A program made the translations under genes and the position numbers. The notes under the pieces were generated by a model, which saw only the letters and a list, made by a program, of their open reading frames with translations, had not been told where the DNA came from and ran no database searches. Of a stretch of 9,231 bases of DNA, positions 1-6,635 are shown piece by piece (within the stretch, counting starts at the first letter, position 1; every line of letters begins with the position of its first letter). The DNA comes from an uncultured Collinsella sp. (GTDB lineage: Bacteria; Actinomycetota; Coriobacteriia; Coriobacteriales; Coriobacteriaceae): assembly GCA_958431945.1 (NCBI GenBank), contig CAUASQ010000065.1:1-9231 (forward strand), written 5' to 3'.

Positions 1-539
1 AAACCGAAGATCATGATGGCGCAGTTGGGGAGTTTTGTTGGGAGCTCAAAGCCCTCTGGGGCTGCGGCCTTGATAAATTGGCGGCTGGCGCTGCCGTGGC
101 TTACTGCTAGGAGGGTTTCGATGCCCTCGGAGCCCATGAGATTGGTGAGGGTGGCTACCATGCGTTCTTGCAACGCTTTGCTTCCCTCTCCTCCAAAGGG
201 GACCAGGTCCTCGCCCGGATCCCAGACATCGGTGGGCAGGGCGTCGTGGGGGCCTTCTTCGAAGGTGCCGTAGCAGCGCTCGATAATGCCTTCGCAGGGC
301 TCGACCGCTGCGTCCGGGCCGAGGAGCTCGCATGTAACGAGACTAGCGGTGTCCATGGCTCGGCCTAAGGGTGATGAGACCACTTTGTCGGGGACGACGT
401 CGTGGGCCTTGAGCCATGCGGCTGCCATCCCGGCTTGCTGACGGCCCAAATCGGTGAGCGGTGAATCGCAGCGACCCTGGACGAGCTTTTTAACGTTGAA
501 TTCTGTCTGGCCGTGGCGGAGTAGATATAGACGCTTCAT
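1..539 (-). CDS. Histidine phosphatase (phosphoglycerate-mutase-like) family protein, 3' end cut by window edge
   Basis: The reading frame begins at an ATG at 539 and stays open to the left edge, giving 179 codons with no stop, so the C-terminus is missing. Near the N-terminus is the family signature LRHGQT (residues 7-12), in which His9 is the residue phosphorylated during catalysis. An Arg/Ser pair follows in the VVSSPLGRA stretch (53-61), then the acid-base region IIERCYGTFEE (85-95), with Glu87 the likely proton donor, and the second histidine in VSHGS (146-150). These mark a histidine-acid phosphatase/mutase-type enzyme, probably cytosolic since no signal peptide is seen. The substrate cannot be read from sequence; small members of this family act on sugar phosphates, phosphoglycerate or cobalamin intermediates. 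AAGGGGAG lies just before the ATG. Only 39 nt, with no hairpin, separate it from the CDF gene upstream, so the two are probably co-transcribed. Confidence 0.88.
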   Translation of the reverse strand, partial: MKRLYLLRHGQTEFNVKKLVQGRCDSPLTDLGRQQAGMAAAWLKAHDVVPDKVVSSPLGRAMDTASLVTCELLGPDAAVEPCEGIIERCYGTFEEGPHDALPTDVWDPGEDLVPFGGEGSKALQERMVATLTNLMGSEGIETLLAVSHGSASRQFIKAAAPEGFELPTKLPNCAIMIFG

Positions 540-578
540 GCTCTCCCCTTCTGCATAACTTGCTTTACCGGCGCAGCC

Positions 579-1739
579 TTACTCGTGGGTATGGCCTACG
601 TAGTCTTCGTCGATCGTGATCTTGGCAATCGACTTGGGGTATTCGAATTCCACCTTTTTTGCCAACGTACGCTTTAGGTCCTCGGCGCTCATCTGCAGAT
701 CCGAGGGACGCACGCAGTCAAAGATCACGTTGGTGTGCGTAGGACCCGGCACACAGCGTAGGTCATGAATCGAGAGGCGGTTATCGATCTCCTGAGCCAT
801 GGCGTGAATGCGCAAGCGCATGCTCGCCACCTTGGGGTCATCGGTCACGATGGGATCGTAGTGAAGCGTGACGATCATGCCGTCTTCGACCCTAAACGAC
901 TGCTCGATGTTATCGAGCGTGTCGTGACTTTCCAGCGGGCTGGCCTCGGCCGCCATCTCGGCGTGCGCACTTGCAAACTTCCTGCCCGGACCATAATCGT
1001 GAACCATAAGGTCGTGGACGCCCAAAACGCCGGGATAGCTCATGATCTTGCTGCGGATATGCTCGACGAGCTTAGGATCGGGCGTCTGGCCCAAAAGCGG
1101 GCTCACCGTATCTTGGATAAGCTCAAAGCCGCTCCAGCCAATATAGGCGCCAACGGCAAGGCCGACCCACGCGTCAAGATTGATGTGCGTCACCTGCGAA
1201 ACAATTGCACATGCCAGCACGGCGCCTGTGGCAAGAACATCGTTCTTGGAATCCTGGGCAGTCGCATGCAGTGTCTCGGACTCGATACGGTCGCCGAGCT
1301 TTTGGTTGAGCGCCGTCATCCACAGCTTAACAACCATCGAAAGCGCCAGGACTGCCACCAGGGCAAGCGAGAACTCGACAGGTTCGGGGTGGATGATACG
1401 CTCAAACGAGGACTTCACCAGTTCAAGGCCAATGAGAAGCACGAGCGCCGCCACGACAAGACCCGAGAGGTACTCGTAGCGACCATGGCCGTATGGATGC
1501 TCGGGGTCGGCGGGCTTGCTCGCCAGCTTAAAGCCCAGCACGCTCACGATATTCGAGCTGGCATCGGACAGGTTGTTCATGGCATCCGCCACAATCGAAA
1601 CCGATCCCGAAACCACACCGATTGCGCCCTTCGCAGCACAAAGCGCCACATTGGCGACAATACACACCATGCCCGCTAACGTGCCCACACGCGCACGATC
1701 GCCCTGCGCGCGCTTAACTATCCACTCGACCATCTGCAT
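579..1739 (-). CDS. Cation diffusion facilitator (CDF) family metal exporter, possibly Mn/Fe type
   Basis: This 386-residue protein is an inner-membrane divalent-metal/proton antiporter of the CDF family. About six hydrophobic segments fill residues 20-215. The TM2 signature ADAMNNLSDASSN (51-63) and the HPYGHGRYEYL motif (81-91) are present, and TM5 carries AQDSKND (161-167). By alignment with YiiP the transport site would be Asn55, Asp59, Asp163 and Asp167. An Asp in place of the TM5 His is typical of manganese-type rather than zinc-type CDFs, so Mn2+ (or Fe2+) efflux is my inference. The usual cytoplasmic dimerisation domain follows (about 218-297). A further 89 residues (298-386) resemble it, making the protein longer than the usual ~300 residues. 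A second ATG six bases downstream (1733) sits about 9 nt after GGGGG and may be the real start. A histidine phosphatase gene follows after a short gap. Confidence 0.92.
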   Translation of the reverse strand: MQMVEWIVKRAQGDRARVGTLAGMVCIVANVALCAAKGAIGVVSGSVSIVADAMNNLSDASSNIVSVLGFKLASKPADPEHPYGHGRYEYLSGLVVAALVLLIGLELVKSSFERIIHPEPVEFSLALVAVLALSMVVKLWMTALNQKLGDRIESETLHATAQDSKNDVLATGAVLACAIVSQVTHINLDAWVGLAVGAYIGWSGFELIQDTVSPLLGQTPDPKLVEHIRSKIMSYPGVLGVHDLMVHDYGPGRKFASAHAEMAAEASPLESHDTLDNIEQSFRVEDGMIVTLHYDPIVTDDPKVASMRLRIHAMAQEIDNRLSIHDLRCVPGPTHTNVIFDCVRPSDLQMSAEDLKRTLAKKVEFEYPKSIAKITIDEDYVGHTHE

Positions 1740-1773
1740 CCGCCCCCACAGTACTACCTATATATCTATTGCT

Positions 1774-1786
1774 CAAACGGATTGTA
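1774..1786 (-). promoter_or_regulatory. Possible -10 element for the CDF/phosphatase unit
   Basis: Read on the minus strand, the short gap upstream of the CDF gene contains TACAAT (1781-1786), one base from the TATAAT consensus. It would place transcription start near 1774 and give a leader of about 35 nt. I see no convincing TTGACA-like -35 box at the usual spacing. An alternative AT-rich stretch (TATATA, around 1759-1764) lies closer to the gene. The assignment rests mainly on position, between a terminator-like hairpin and the first gene of the next unit. Confidence 0.25.
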
Positions 1787-1807
1787 GTGTAGCCACTTTG
1801 TCTCCCA

Positions 1808-1845
1808 GATACAAAGAGGCCGCAGCCCGCACGGGCCACGGCCTT
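1808..1845 (-). terminator. GC-rich hairpin, probable terminator of the EIIC gene
   Basis: On the minus strand, GGCCG (1843-1839) pairs with CGGCC (1822-1818). A two-base mismatch bulge follows, then GCCCG/CGGGC (1836-1832 with 1829-1825) around a two-base apex. An extra A-T pair and a G-T wobble extend the base to 1816-1845. The minus-strand sequence after it is TCTTTGTAT, a modest T-rich tail. It lies downstream of the EIIC stop and upstream of the CDF gene, where a transcript end is expected. The interrupted T tract makes it a moderate call. Confidence 0.6.
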
Positions 1846-1851
1846 GGAGCA

Positions 1852-1878
1852 TGACAAAAGAATCGTCCTTTTGTCGCA
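1852..1878 (-). repeat. REP-like palindromic repeat, copy downstream of the EIIC gene
   Basis: A perfect 8-bp inverted repeat, GACAAAAG/CTTTTGTC (1853-1860 with 1868-1875), surrounds a 7-nt loop. On the minus strand it begins TGCGACAAAAGGAC, which matches the upstream copy's TGTGACAAAGGGAC (3143-3130) at 12 of 14 bases in the same orientation. It starts six bases after the EIIC stop codon. The stem is too AT-rich and lacks a T tract after it, so I read it as a dispersed repeat rather than a terminator, although it could contribute to one together with the GC hairpin further on. Confidence 0.5.
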
Positions 1879-1883
1879 CAGGT

Positions 1884-3122
1884 TTATGCGCTTACTTCAG
1901 CAGCGCTCGCCACTGTTTCGGGTGAATCGGCCCCGTCTTCTGCCGCCTGTCCCTGCGCCGGCACCACGCCAAAGCAGTAGCTCAGCGCCGCAGACACCGC
2001 AAATGCCACACCGCCGGCAACGCAGCACCACAGCAGGTTCGAGATGCCGCCCGTGGCAAAGCCAATGACCATAAGGACATTCGTCATGCCGATGGTATAG
2101 GCCGTAACGTGGCCCACGGCCGCAACAAGGCCTCCGACGGCGCCGCCAATGGCCATGCACGTCAGGCACCTGCCATATTTAAAGCCGCAACCGTACAGCG
2201 CCGGCTCGCTTACGCCGCCAAGAACGCCCGAGATCGCATAGCCTAGCATGAGCGCCTTCTCGTCCTTATCCGCAACGCGGAGCGACGCGCCAAAAGGCAT
2301 ACCCCAAACGGCAAACGTTGCCATCGTCGCGGCGATCAGGATGCACGAATCCGTTCCCACACTCATAAACTGCGCATAGGCGAGCGACAGGACAACGTTG
2401 CTGACGCCCGCGATCTTAAGGAACTCCCAGCCCGCGGCAAGCCCCATGAGCGTGAGCAGCGACACGATGCCACCGGAATTGCCAAGCATAAACATAAGCT
2501 GGCCCAACAGCATGCCCAGATAGCTGCCCGCCGGCGCCGTAATACACAGCGAAACCGGAACCATGACAAGCATGGTCGCAAACGGAACGAACGAAAACGC
2601 CACGGCCTTAGGGATAACGCGCGAAAAGAAACACTCCACTCGCCATAGCACGGGCACCGAGATGAGAACCGGAATAACAGTCGTCGTGTAATCGTTAACC
2701 GGCGCGGGAAGCAGGCCATACACGGAAGTCATCGATGCCCCCGTCGTCGATGCGGCATCGACGAGCTTAAGCAGATCGGGCGCAATCAATACGCCGCCCA
2801 GCATCATGCCCAGCTGCTCCGAGCAACCGAGCTGGCGGGCGGCCGCCCAACCAAGATAAATGGGCAAAAAGTAGTAGCCGGCGTTATAGAGCCAACTGTA
2901 GAACAGGCGATAGATTTCGGAATCGGCCGACCACAGGCCCAGCATGCCTTCGCCCATAATGACGGCGACGGTGCGGAACAAAGCCGCGCAGACAATAAAC
3001 GGCAGCGCCGACATCATGCTTTTGGACAGATAGTCCACCACGGCCATGGCGTTTGATGAGAACGTCGTTGTAAACGAGGTGTTAGAAACTTGTGACACAG
3101 GAACCCTTTCCCAATGTGACAT
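1884..3122 (-). CDS. Solitary PTS EIIC permease domain, beta-glucoside/sucrose type, lacking IIB and IIA
   Basis: This is a 412-residue membrane protein with roughly ten hydrophobic segments across residues 35-385. Family features are the YYFLPIYLGWAAAR segment (83-96), NDYTTTVIPV (143-152) and GVSEPALYG (303-311), the latter corresponding to the conserved GITEPAIYG substrate-site motif of glucoside-type EIIC. Such proteins carry a sugar across the membrane while a partner phosphorylates it. No IIB domain (phosphorylated Cys) precedes it and no IIA follows; a 27-residue hydrophilic tail ends the protein. The usual G-x-H motif appears as GWEFLK (231-236), with no His there. It must work with IIB/IIA in trans, or it has another role or is decaying. 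The start is uncertain. ATG 3122 has AAGGGA about 9 nt upstream, but both lie in a repeat. GTG 3098 has AAAGGG in front. ATG 3047 (MAVVDYLSK) has no Shine-Dalgarno sequence. Confidence 0.8.
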   Translation of the reverse strand: MSHWERVPVSQVSNTSFTTTFSSNAMAVVDYLSKSMMSALPFIVCAALFRTVAVIMGEGMLGLWSADSEIYRLFYSWLYNAGYYFLPIYLGWAAARQLGCSEQLGMMLGGVLIAPDLLKLVDAASTTGASMTSVYGLLPAPVNDYTTTVIPVLISVPVLWRVECFFSRVIPKAVAFSFVPFATMLVMVPVSLCITAPAGSYLGMLLGQLMFMLGNSGGIVSLLTLMGLAAGWEFLKIAGVSNVVLSLAYAQFMSVGTDSCILIAATMATFAVWGMPFGASLRVADKDEKALMLGYAISGVLGGVSEPALYGCGFKYGRCLTCMAIGGAVGGLVAAVGHVTAYTIGMTNVLMVIGFATGGISNLLWCCVAGGVAFAVSAALSYCFGVVPAQGQAAEDGADSPETVASAAEVSA

Positions 3123-3144
3123 GCGGACTGTCCCTTTGTCACAT
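3091..3144. repeat. REP-like palindromic repeat across the accDA stop and the EIIC start
   Basis: ATGTGACA (3114-3121) and TGTCACAT (3137-3144) form a perfect 8-bp outer arm. GGAC (3125-3128) and GTCC (3130-3133) form an inner arm about the same centre (3129), with only the intervening 3-nt blocks unpaired. A further TGTGACA lies at 3091-3097, in direct orientation to the one at 3115, so the inverted TGTCACA arm could pair with either. The minus-strand string TGTGACAAAGGGAC recurs next to the EIIC stop in slightly changed form. The accDA stop codon (3141-3139) lies inside the arm. There is no T tract, so it is not a standard terminator. The shape resembles REP elements mobilised by RAYT transposases; that link is an inference. 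Confidence 0.6.
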
Positions 3145-4863
3145 CGTGCGGTACTGACCGATTGCGCGGTACTTTTCGTAGCGGAGGTTTGTGAGGGTCG
3201 CGTCGTCGAGCCGCCCAAGCGTATCGAAGGCAGCGAATGCCGAGGACATGACGGCGCCGGCGATCTCCTCATGCGACAGGCCTCTATCGTCAACAATGCC
3301 GTCGATAATGCCGAGCGCCAACAGATCGGGGGCCGTGAGCTTAAGCGCCTCGGCGGCCTCATTCGCGCGCTCGGTATCCTTCCACAGGATCGACGCACAG
3401 GCCTCGGGGCTCACGACCGAATAGGCCGAGCTCGAGAGCATCAGGATGCGGTCGGCCACGGACAGCGCCAGCGCGCCACCAGAGCCGCCCTCGCCTGTCA
3501 CCACCGAGACAATCGGCGTCTTGAGGCCGCTCATCTCTATGAGATTCTGGGCAATCGCCTCACCCTGGCCGCGTTCCTCGGCACCGATGCCGCAAAACGC
3601 GCCCGAAGTATCGACCAGGCACAGAACCGGTCGACCAAACTTTTCGGCCTGGCGCATCAGGCGACGCGCTTTGCGGTAGCCCTCGGGATGTGCCATACCA
3701 AAGTTGCGACGCATACGCTCTTTAGTCGTGGTGCCGCGCTCGACGGCGATGACCGTTACGGGGCGTCCGTCTTTCCAGCCAATGCCAGCCACCGCAGCGG
3801 CGTCGTCGCCAAAGTAGCGGTCGCCGTGCAGCTCCACAAATCCATCCAGGCCCAGCGAGATCATCTCGCCTGCCGTGGCGCGATCTGCCGAGCGGGTCTG
3901 CTTGACAATCTCGAGCGCGGTTTTTGGTGCGGCCGAGCGCTTGAACAAATGTCCCAGCTTTTTGCCGCGGCGGCCCGTATGCACGATCTCGTGCGGTGCC
4001 CCCAGGCCGGGCGCGTGCCCTTCGTGCAGCGCCAGCAGCTCGCCTACCGTGAGCGCAACCTCGCCACGCGGTACAACGGCATCGCAAAAGCCGTGCTCCA
4101 GCAAAAACTCGGAGCGCTGGAATCCCTTGGGCAGGCGCTTGTGCATGTTCTGCTCGATCACGCGCGGGCCTGCAAATGCCGTCAGGGCATCGGGCTCGGC
4201 CAGGATAATGTCGCCCTCCATGGCAAAGCTCGCGGTTACGCCTCCGGTCGTGGGGTCGGTGAGCACCGTGACATACAGGCCGCCCGCCTCACTGTGGCGC
4301 CTAACCGCCGCAGAAATCTTGGCCATCTGCATAAGCGAGGTCACGCCCTCCTGCATGCGCGCACCGCCCGAAACGGTAAAGCCGACAACCGGCAATCCCA
4401 GCTCGGTCGCACGCTCAAATGTGCGACAGATCTTCTCGCCCACCACGGAGCCCATCGAGCCCATCATAAAGTTGGCGTCCATAAAGAAGAGCGCGGTATC
4501 GCAACCGCAGATTTTGCCCCTGCCGCACACAACGGCATCGCGCTCGCCCGAACGCTCGCTCACGCTCTTGAGCTTGTCGGCATAGCCGGGAAACGAGAGG
4601 AAGTCCTCCGGCGCCAGATTGGCATCCCATTCCTCAAACGTGCCCTCGTCGACCGTCATGCGCATGCGCGCGCGACCGCTCACGCGAAAGTGTTTGCCGC
4701 AACGAGGGCAGACCTCGAGGTTGTCGTGTAGGCGTGCCTCATCGATCACGCGGCGGCACTCCGGGCACTTGATAAACACGTGGCGCGCGGGAAACTCGGC
4801 GCACGACTCGGTCATCGGTCCCTCGAGGACGTTGACCGTCTTCGCTTTTCTATTCATCAGCAT
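3139..4863 (-). CDS. accDA: Fused acetyl-CoA carboxylase carboxyltransferase, beta and alpha subunits (AccD-AccA)
   Basis: This 574-residue protein joins both carboxyltransferase subunits, which move CO2 from carboxybiotin-AccB to acetyl-CoA to give malonyl-CoA. Residues 1-285 are AccD. They hold a complete zinc ribbon (Cys33, Cys36, Cys52, Cys55), SGGARMQE (165-172), LTDPTTGGVTASFAM (201-215) and FAGPRVIEQ (230-238). Residues from about 312 are AccA, with ELHGDRY (344-350), RRNFGMAHPEGYRKA (385-399), GIGAEERGQGEA (425-436), GEGGSGGA (457-464) and the ending NLRYEKY (559-565). The linker is short (about 286-311). The helical N-terminus of free-standing AccA (roughly the first 60 residues in E. 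coli) is mostly absent. ATG 4863 overlaps accC by 14 nt and has GGGG 7 nt upstream; ATG 4857 is an alternative. The stop codon and last Met codon fall in a palindromic repeat. Confidence 0.96.
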   Translation of the reverse strand: MLMNRKAKTVNVLEGPMTESCAEFPARHVFIKCPECRRVIDEARLHDNLEVCPRCGKHFRVSGRARMRMTVDEGTFEEWDANLAPEDFLSFPGYADKLKSVSERSGERDAVVCGRGKICGCDTALFFMDANFMMGSMGSVVGEKICRTFERATELGLPVVGFTVSGGARMQEGVTSLMQMAKISAAVRRHSEAGGLYVTVLTDPTTGGVTASFAMEGDIILAEPDALTAFAGPRVIEQNMHKRLPKGFQRSEFLLEHGFCDAVVPRGEVALTVGELLALHEGHAPGLGAPHEIVHTGRRGKKLGHLFKRSAAPKTALEIVKQTRSADRATAGEMISLGLDGFVELHGDRYFGDDAAAVAGIGWKDGRPVTVIAVERGTTTKERMRRNFGMAHPEGYRKARRLMRQAEKFGRPVLCLVDTSGAFCGIGAEERGQGEAIAQNLIEMSGLKTPIVSVVTGEGGSGGALALSVADRILMLSSSAYSVVSPEACASILWKDTERANEAAEALKLTAPDLLALGIIDGIVDDRGLSHEEIAGAVMSSAFAAFDTLGRLDDATLTNLRYEKYRAIGQYRTM

Positions 4864-6193
4864 AGAGATGCCCCATCAGATCGGTGTGATACATGCCCGA
4901 CAAGAACTCGTCGTTTGCCAGCACGTCGAGCTGAAGCTCGCTGTTTTCGCTCACGCCCTCAATCACGAGCTCGCCCAGGGCCGAGCGCATCTTGCGAATG
5001 GCGCCGTCACGCGTGGGCGCACACACGATGAGCTTGCCGAGCATGGAGTCGTAGTACGGCGGAACTTTCGCACCGGTAAACATGGCGGAATCCCAGCGCA
5101 CGCGCGGACCACCCGGCACACGCAACGCGGTGACCGTTCCGCATGACGGCAGAAAGTCCGGCGTTTCGGCATTGATGCGGCACTCCATGGCGTGGTTGCG
5201 GACCGGCATGTCCTCCTGCTCAAAGGGCAGAGGCTGGCCGGCTGCCACGCGCAGCTGCCACTTGACCAAGTCGGTATCGGTCACAAACTCCGTAACCGGA
5301 TGCTCCACCTGCAAGCGCGTGTTCATTTCCATAAAGTAGAAATTGCCGTCGTCCGAATACAGGAACTCGATGGTACCGGCTCCTTCGTAGCCGACGGCAC
5401 GAGCCAGGTCACGCGCTGCCTTGTGCATGCGAGCACGAATGTCGTCGTGTCCGTCGAGGCACGGCGCGGGGCTCTCCTCGATTAGCTTTTGGTTGCGACG
5501 CTGCACCGAGCACTCGCGCTCGCCGAGCGAAAACACATGGCCCTGCTTATCGGCCATAATCTGCACCTCGACATGGTGCGCCGGCGCGACGAACTTCTCC
5601 ATGTAGCACTCGCCGTCGCCAAAGACGGCCTCGCCCTCGGCACGCGCCTCGATGAACGCCTTTGCCGCATCTTCCACGCGCTCGACCTTGCGAATACCGC
5701 GACCGCCGCCACCTGCACGCGCCTTAATGAGCACGGGGCAGCCAATGCGCTCGGCCTCGGCCGTTGCCTCCTCGGGGCTTTTGAGCAAATCGCAGCCCGG
5801 CACGATGGGCACGCCCGCCGCGGCAGCCGTTCGACGTGCGGCGTCCTTGTCGCCCATGCTGTCGATCACCTTGGCCGAAGGACCAACAAACGCCAGGCCA
5901 TACTTGTCGCAGTCGCGCACGAAGCTCGCCTTCTCGGAAAAGAAGCCATAGCCGGGATGAATTGCCTTAGCTCCCGACTTTACGGCACAGGTGAGCACGG
6001 CATCGTCGTTGAGGTAGCTCTCGGCAAGACGCGGGCCGCCGATGCAATACGCCTCGTCGGCAAGCTGCACGTGCAGCGCGTCCGCATCGGCCGTGGAATA
6101 AACAGCGACGGTCTTGATGCCCATATCGCGGCACGCGCGGATAACACGGACCGCGACTTCGCCGCGGTTGGCGATGAGCACTTTGTCGAACAT
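4850..6193 (-). CDS. accC: Biotin carboxylase subunit of acetyl-CoA carboxylase
   Basis: AccC (447 residues, against about 449 in E. coli) uses ATP and bicarbonate to carboxylate the biotin on AccB, the first half-reaction of malonyl-CoA synthesis in the cytosol. The N-terminal domain opens MFDKVLIANRGEVAVRVIRA. The ATP-grasp glycine loop is ARAGGGGRGIR (158-168). Lys236 in RRNQKLIEE, and Glu289 and Arg293 in EMNTRLQVEHPVTE (288-301), match the E. coli catalytic residues Lys238, Glu288 and Arg292. The C-terminal domain is complete through PYYDSMLGKLIV (379-390). I chose ATG 6193 because the protein then begins exactly as the family does and AAGGAAGG (6205-6198) precedes it; the open frame extends further upstream only over fabZ. 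The gap to fabZ is 10 nt, and the fabZ stop TAA lies inside this ribosome binding site. The 3' end overlaps accDA. Confidence 0.97.
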   Translation of the reverse strand: MFDKVLIANRGEVAVRVIRACRDMGIKTVAVYSTADADALHVQLADEAYCIGGPRLAESYLNDDAVLTCAVKSGAKAIHPGYGFFSEKASFVRDCDKYGLAFVGPSAKVIDSMGDKDAARRTAAAAGVPIVPGCDLLKSPEEATAEAERIGCPVLIKARAGGGGRGIRKVERVEDAAKAFIEARAEGEAVFGDGECYMEKFVAPAHHVEVQIMADKQGHVFSLGERECSVQRRNQKLIEESPAPCLDGHDDIRARMHKAARDLARAVGYEGAGTIEFLYSDDGNFYFMEMNTRLQVEHPVTEFVTDTDLVKWQLRVAAGQPLPFEQEDMPVRNHAMECRINAETPDFLPSCGTVTALRVPGGPRVRWDSAMFTGAKVPPYYDSMLGKLIVCAPTRDGAIRKMRSALGELVIEGVSENSELQLDVLANDEFLSGMYHTDLMGHLYADE

Positions 6194-6203
6194 GGAGCCT
6201 TCC

Positions 6204-6626
6204 TTAACTTTCGTGCATGAGTGCAAAAGACATATCGGCGCGGCAGCAAACCTCACCGTTGACGCTCGCGGTACCCGTCGCAAAGCGGAACGGCCCGCGC
6301 GCACGCGTGATGGAGCACACCAGATCCACCGTGTCGCCCGGGCGCACCGGACGCTTAAAGCGCACCTTGTCCAGACTCGTGTAGAACGGCGTCGCGCCGC
6401 GCGCCTCCTCATCGCCCATCAGCAGCACGCAGCAGTTTTGGGCGAGCATCTCGCACTGGATCACGCCGGGGACCACCGGGTTTCCCGGAAAATGCCCCTG
6501 CAAAAAGTATTCGTCGCCCGTAATCGTGATCTTGCCGTGGGCCTCGTCGCCCACCAGCTCGGCTTCGTCGAGCAAAAGCATCGGCTCGCGATGCGGTAAC
6601 AGCTTCTTGAGCTCTTCTTTGTTCAT
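6204..6626 (-). CDS. fabZ: 3-hydroxyacyl-[ACP] dehydratase
   Basis: This 140-residue hot-dog-fold enzyme dehydrates 3-hydroxyacyl-ACP to trans-2-enoyl-ACP in each elongation round. LLPHREPMLLLDEA (9-22) is the typical N-terminal motif. GHFPGNPVVPGVIQCEMLAQ (44-63) is the active-site segment, with His45 from one subunit and Glu59 from the other. The FabZ-type N-terminus and central helix favour FabZ over FabA. I chose ATG 6626, which gives MNKEELKKLLPHR as in other FabZ proteins and has AGGTGA (6637-6632) five bases upstream. A GTG at 6635, directly after the accB stop, would add three residues (total 143) but would lie within that ribosome binding site. accB is upstream and accC downstream, with only a few bases between. 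Confidence 0.96.
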   Translation of the reverse strand: MNKEELKKLLPHREPMLLLDEAELVGDEAHGKITITGDEYFLQGHFPGNPVVPGVIQCEMLAQNCCVLLMGDEEARGATPFYTSLDKVRFKRPVRPGDTVDLVCSITRARGPFRFATGTASVNGEVCCRADMSFALMHES

Positions 6627-6635
6627 GGATATCAC

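Noticed and set aside
540..578. Terminator between the CDF and histidine phosphatase genes
   Set aside because: No stable hairpin with a T tract is visible; the gap contains only the ribosome binding site of the phosphatase gene.
765..1679. 304-residue plus-strand frame opposite the CDF gene
   Set aside because: The minus-strand frame carries all CDF motifs; this frame has none and no convincing ribosome binding site.
3115..3143. CRP/FNR-type operator (TGTGA...TCACA)
   Set aside because: The half-sites are 19 bases apart rather than 6, the inner arms also pair, and a related copy sits after the gene; a repeat element explains it better.
3123..3398. Upstream extension of the EIIC frame that could be read as a missing IIB domain
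   Set aside because: The extension is accDA coding sequence read in another frame; it contains no IIB-like Cys motif and is dominated by Arg, Ser and Pro.
3046..4731. 561-residue open frame on the plus strand opposite accDA
   Set aside because: It lies antisense to a clearly recognisable gene, its translation is rich in Arg, His and Ala with no family motif, and long antisense frames are expected when codons end in G or C.
6194..6412. N-terminal extension of accC (520-residue frame)
   Set aside because: The extension overlaps fabZ in another frame and is Arg-rich; the family N-terminus and a strong ribosome binding site fix the start at 6193.
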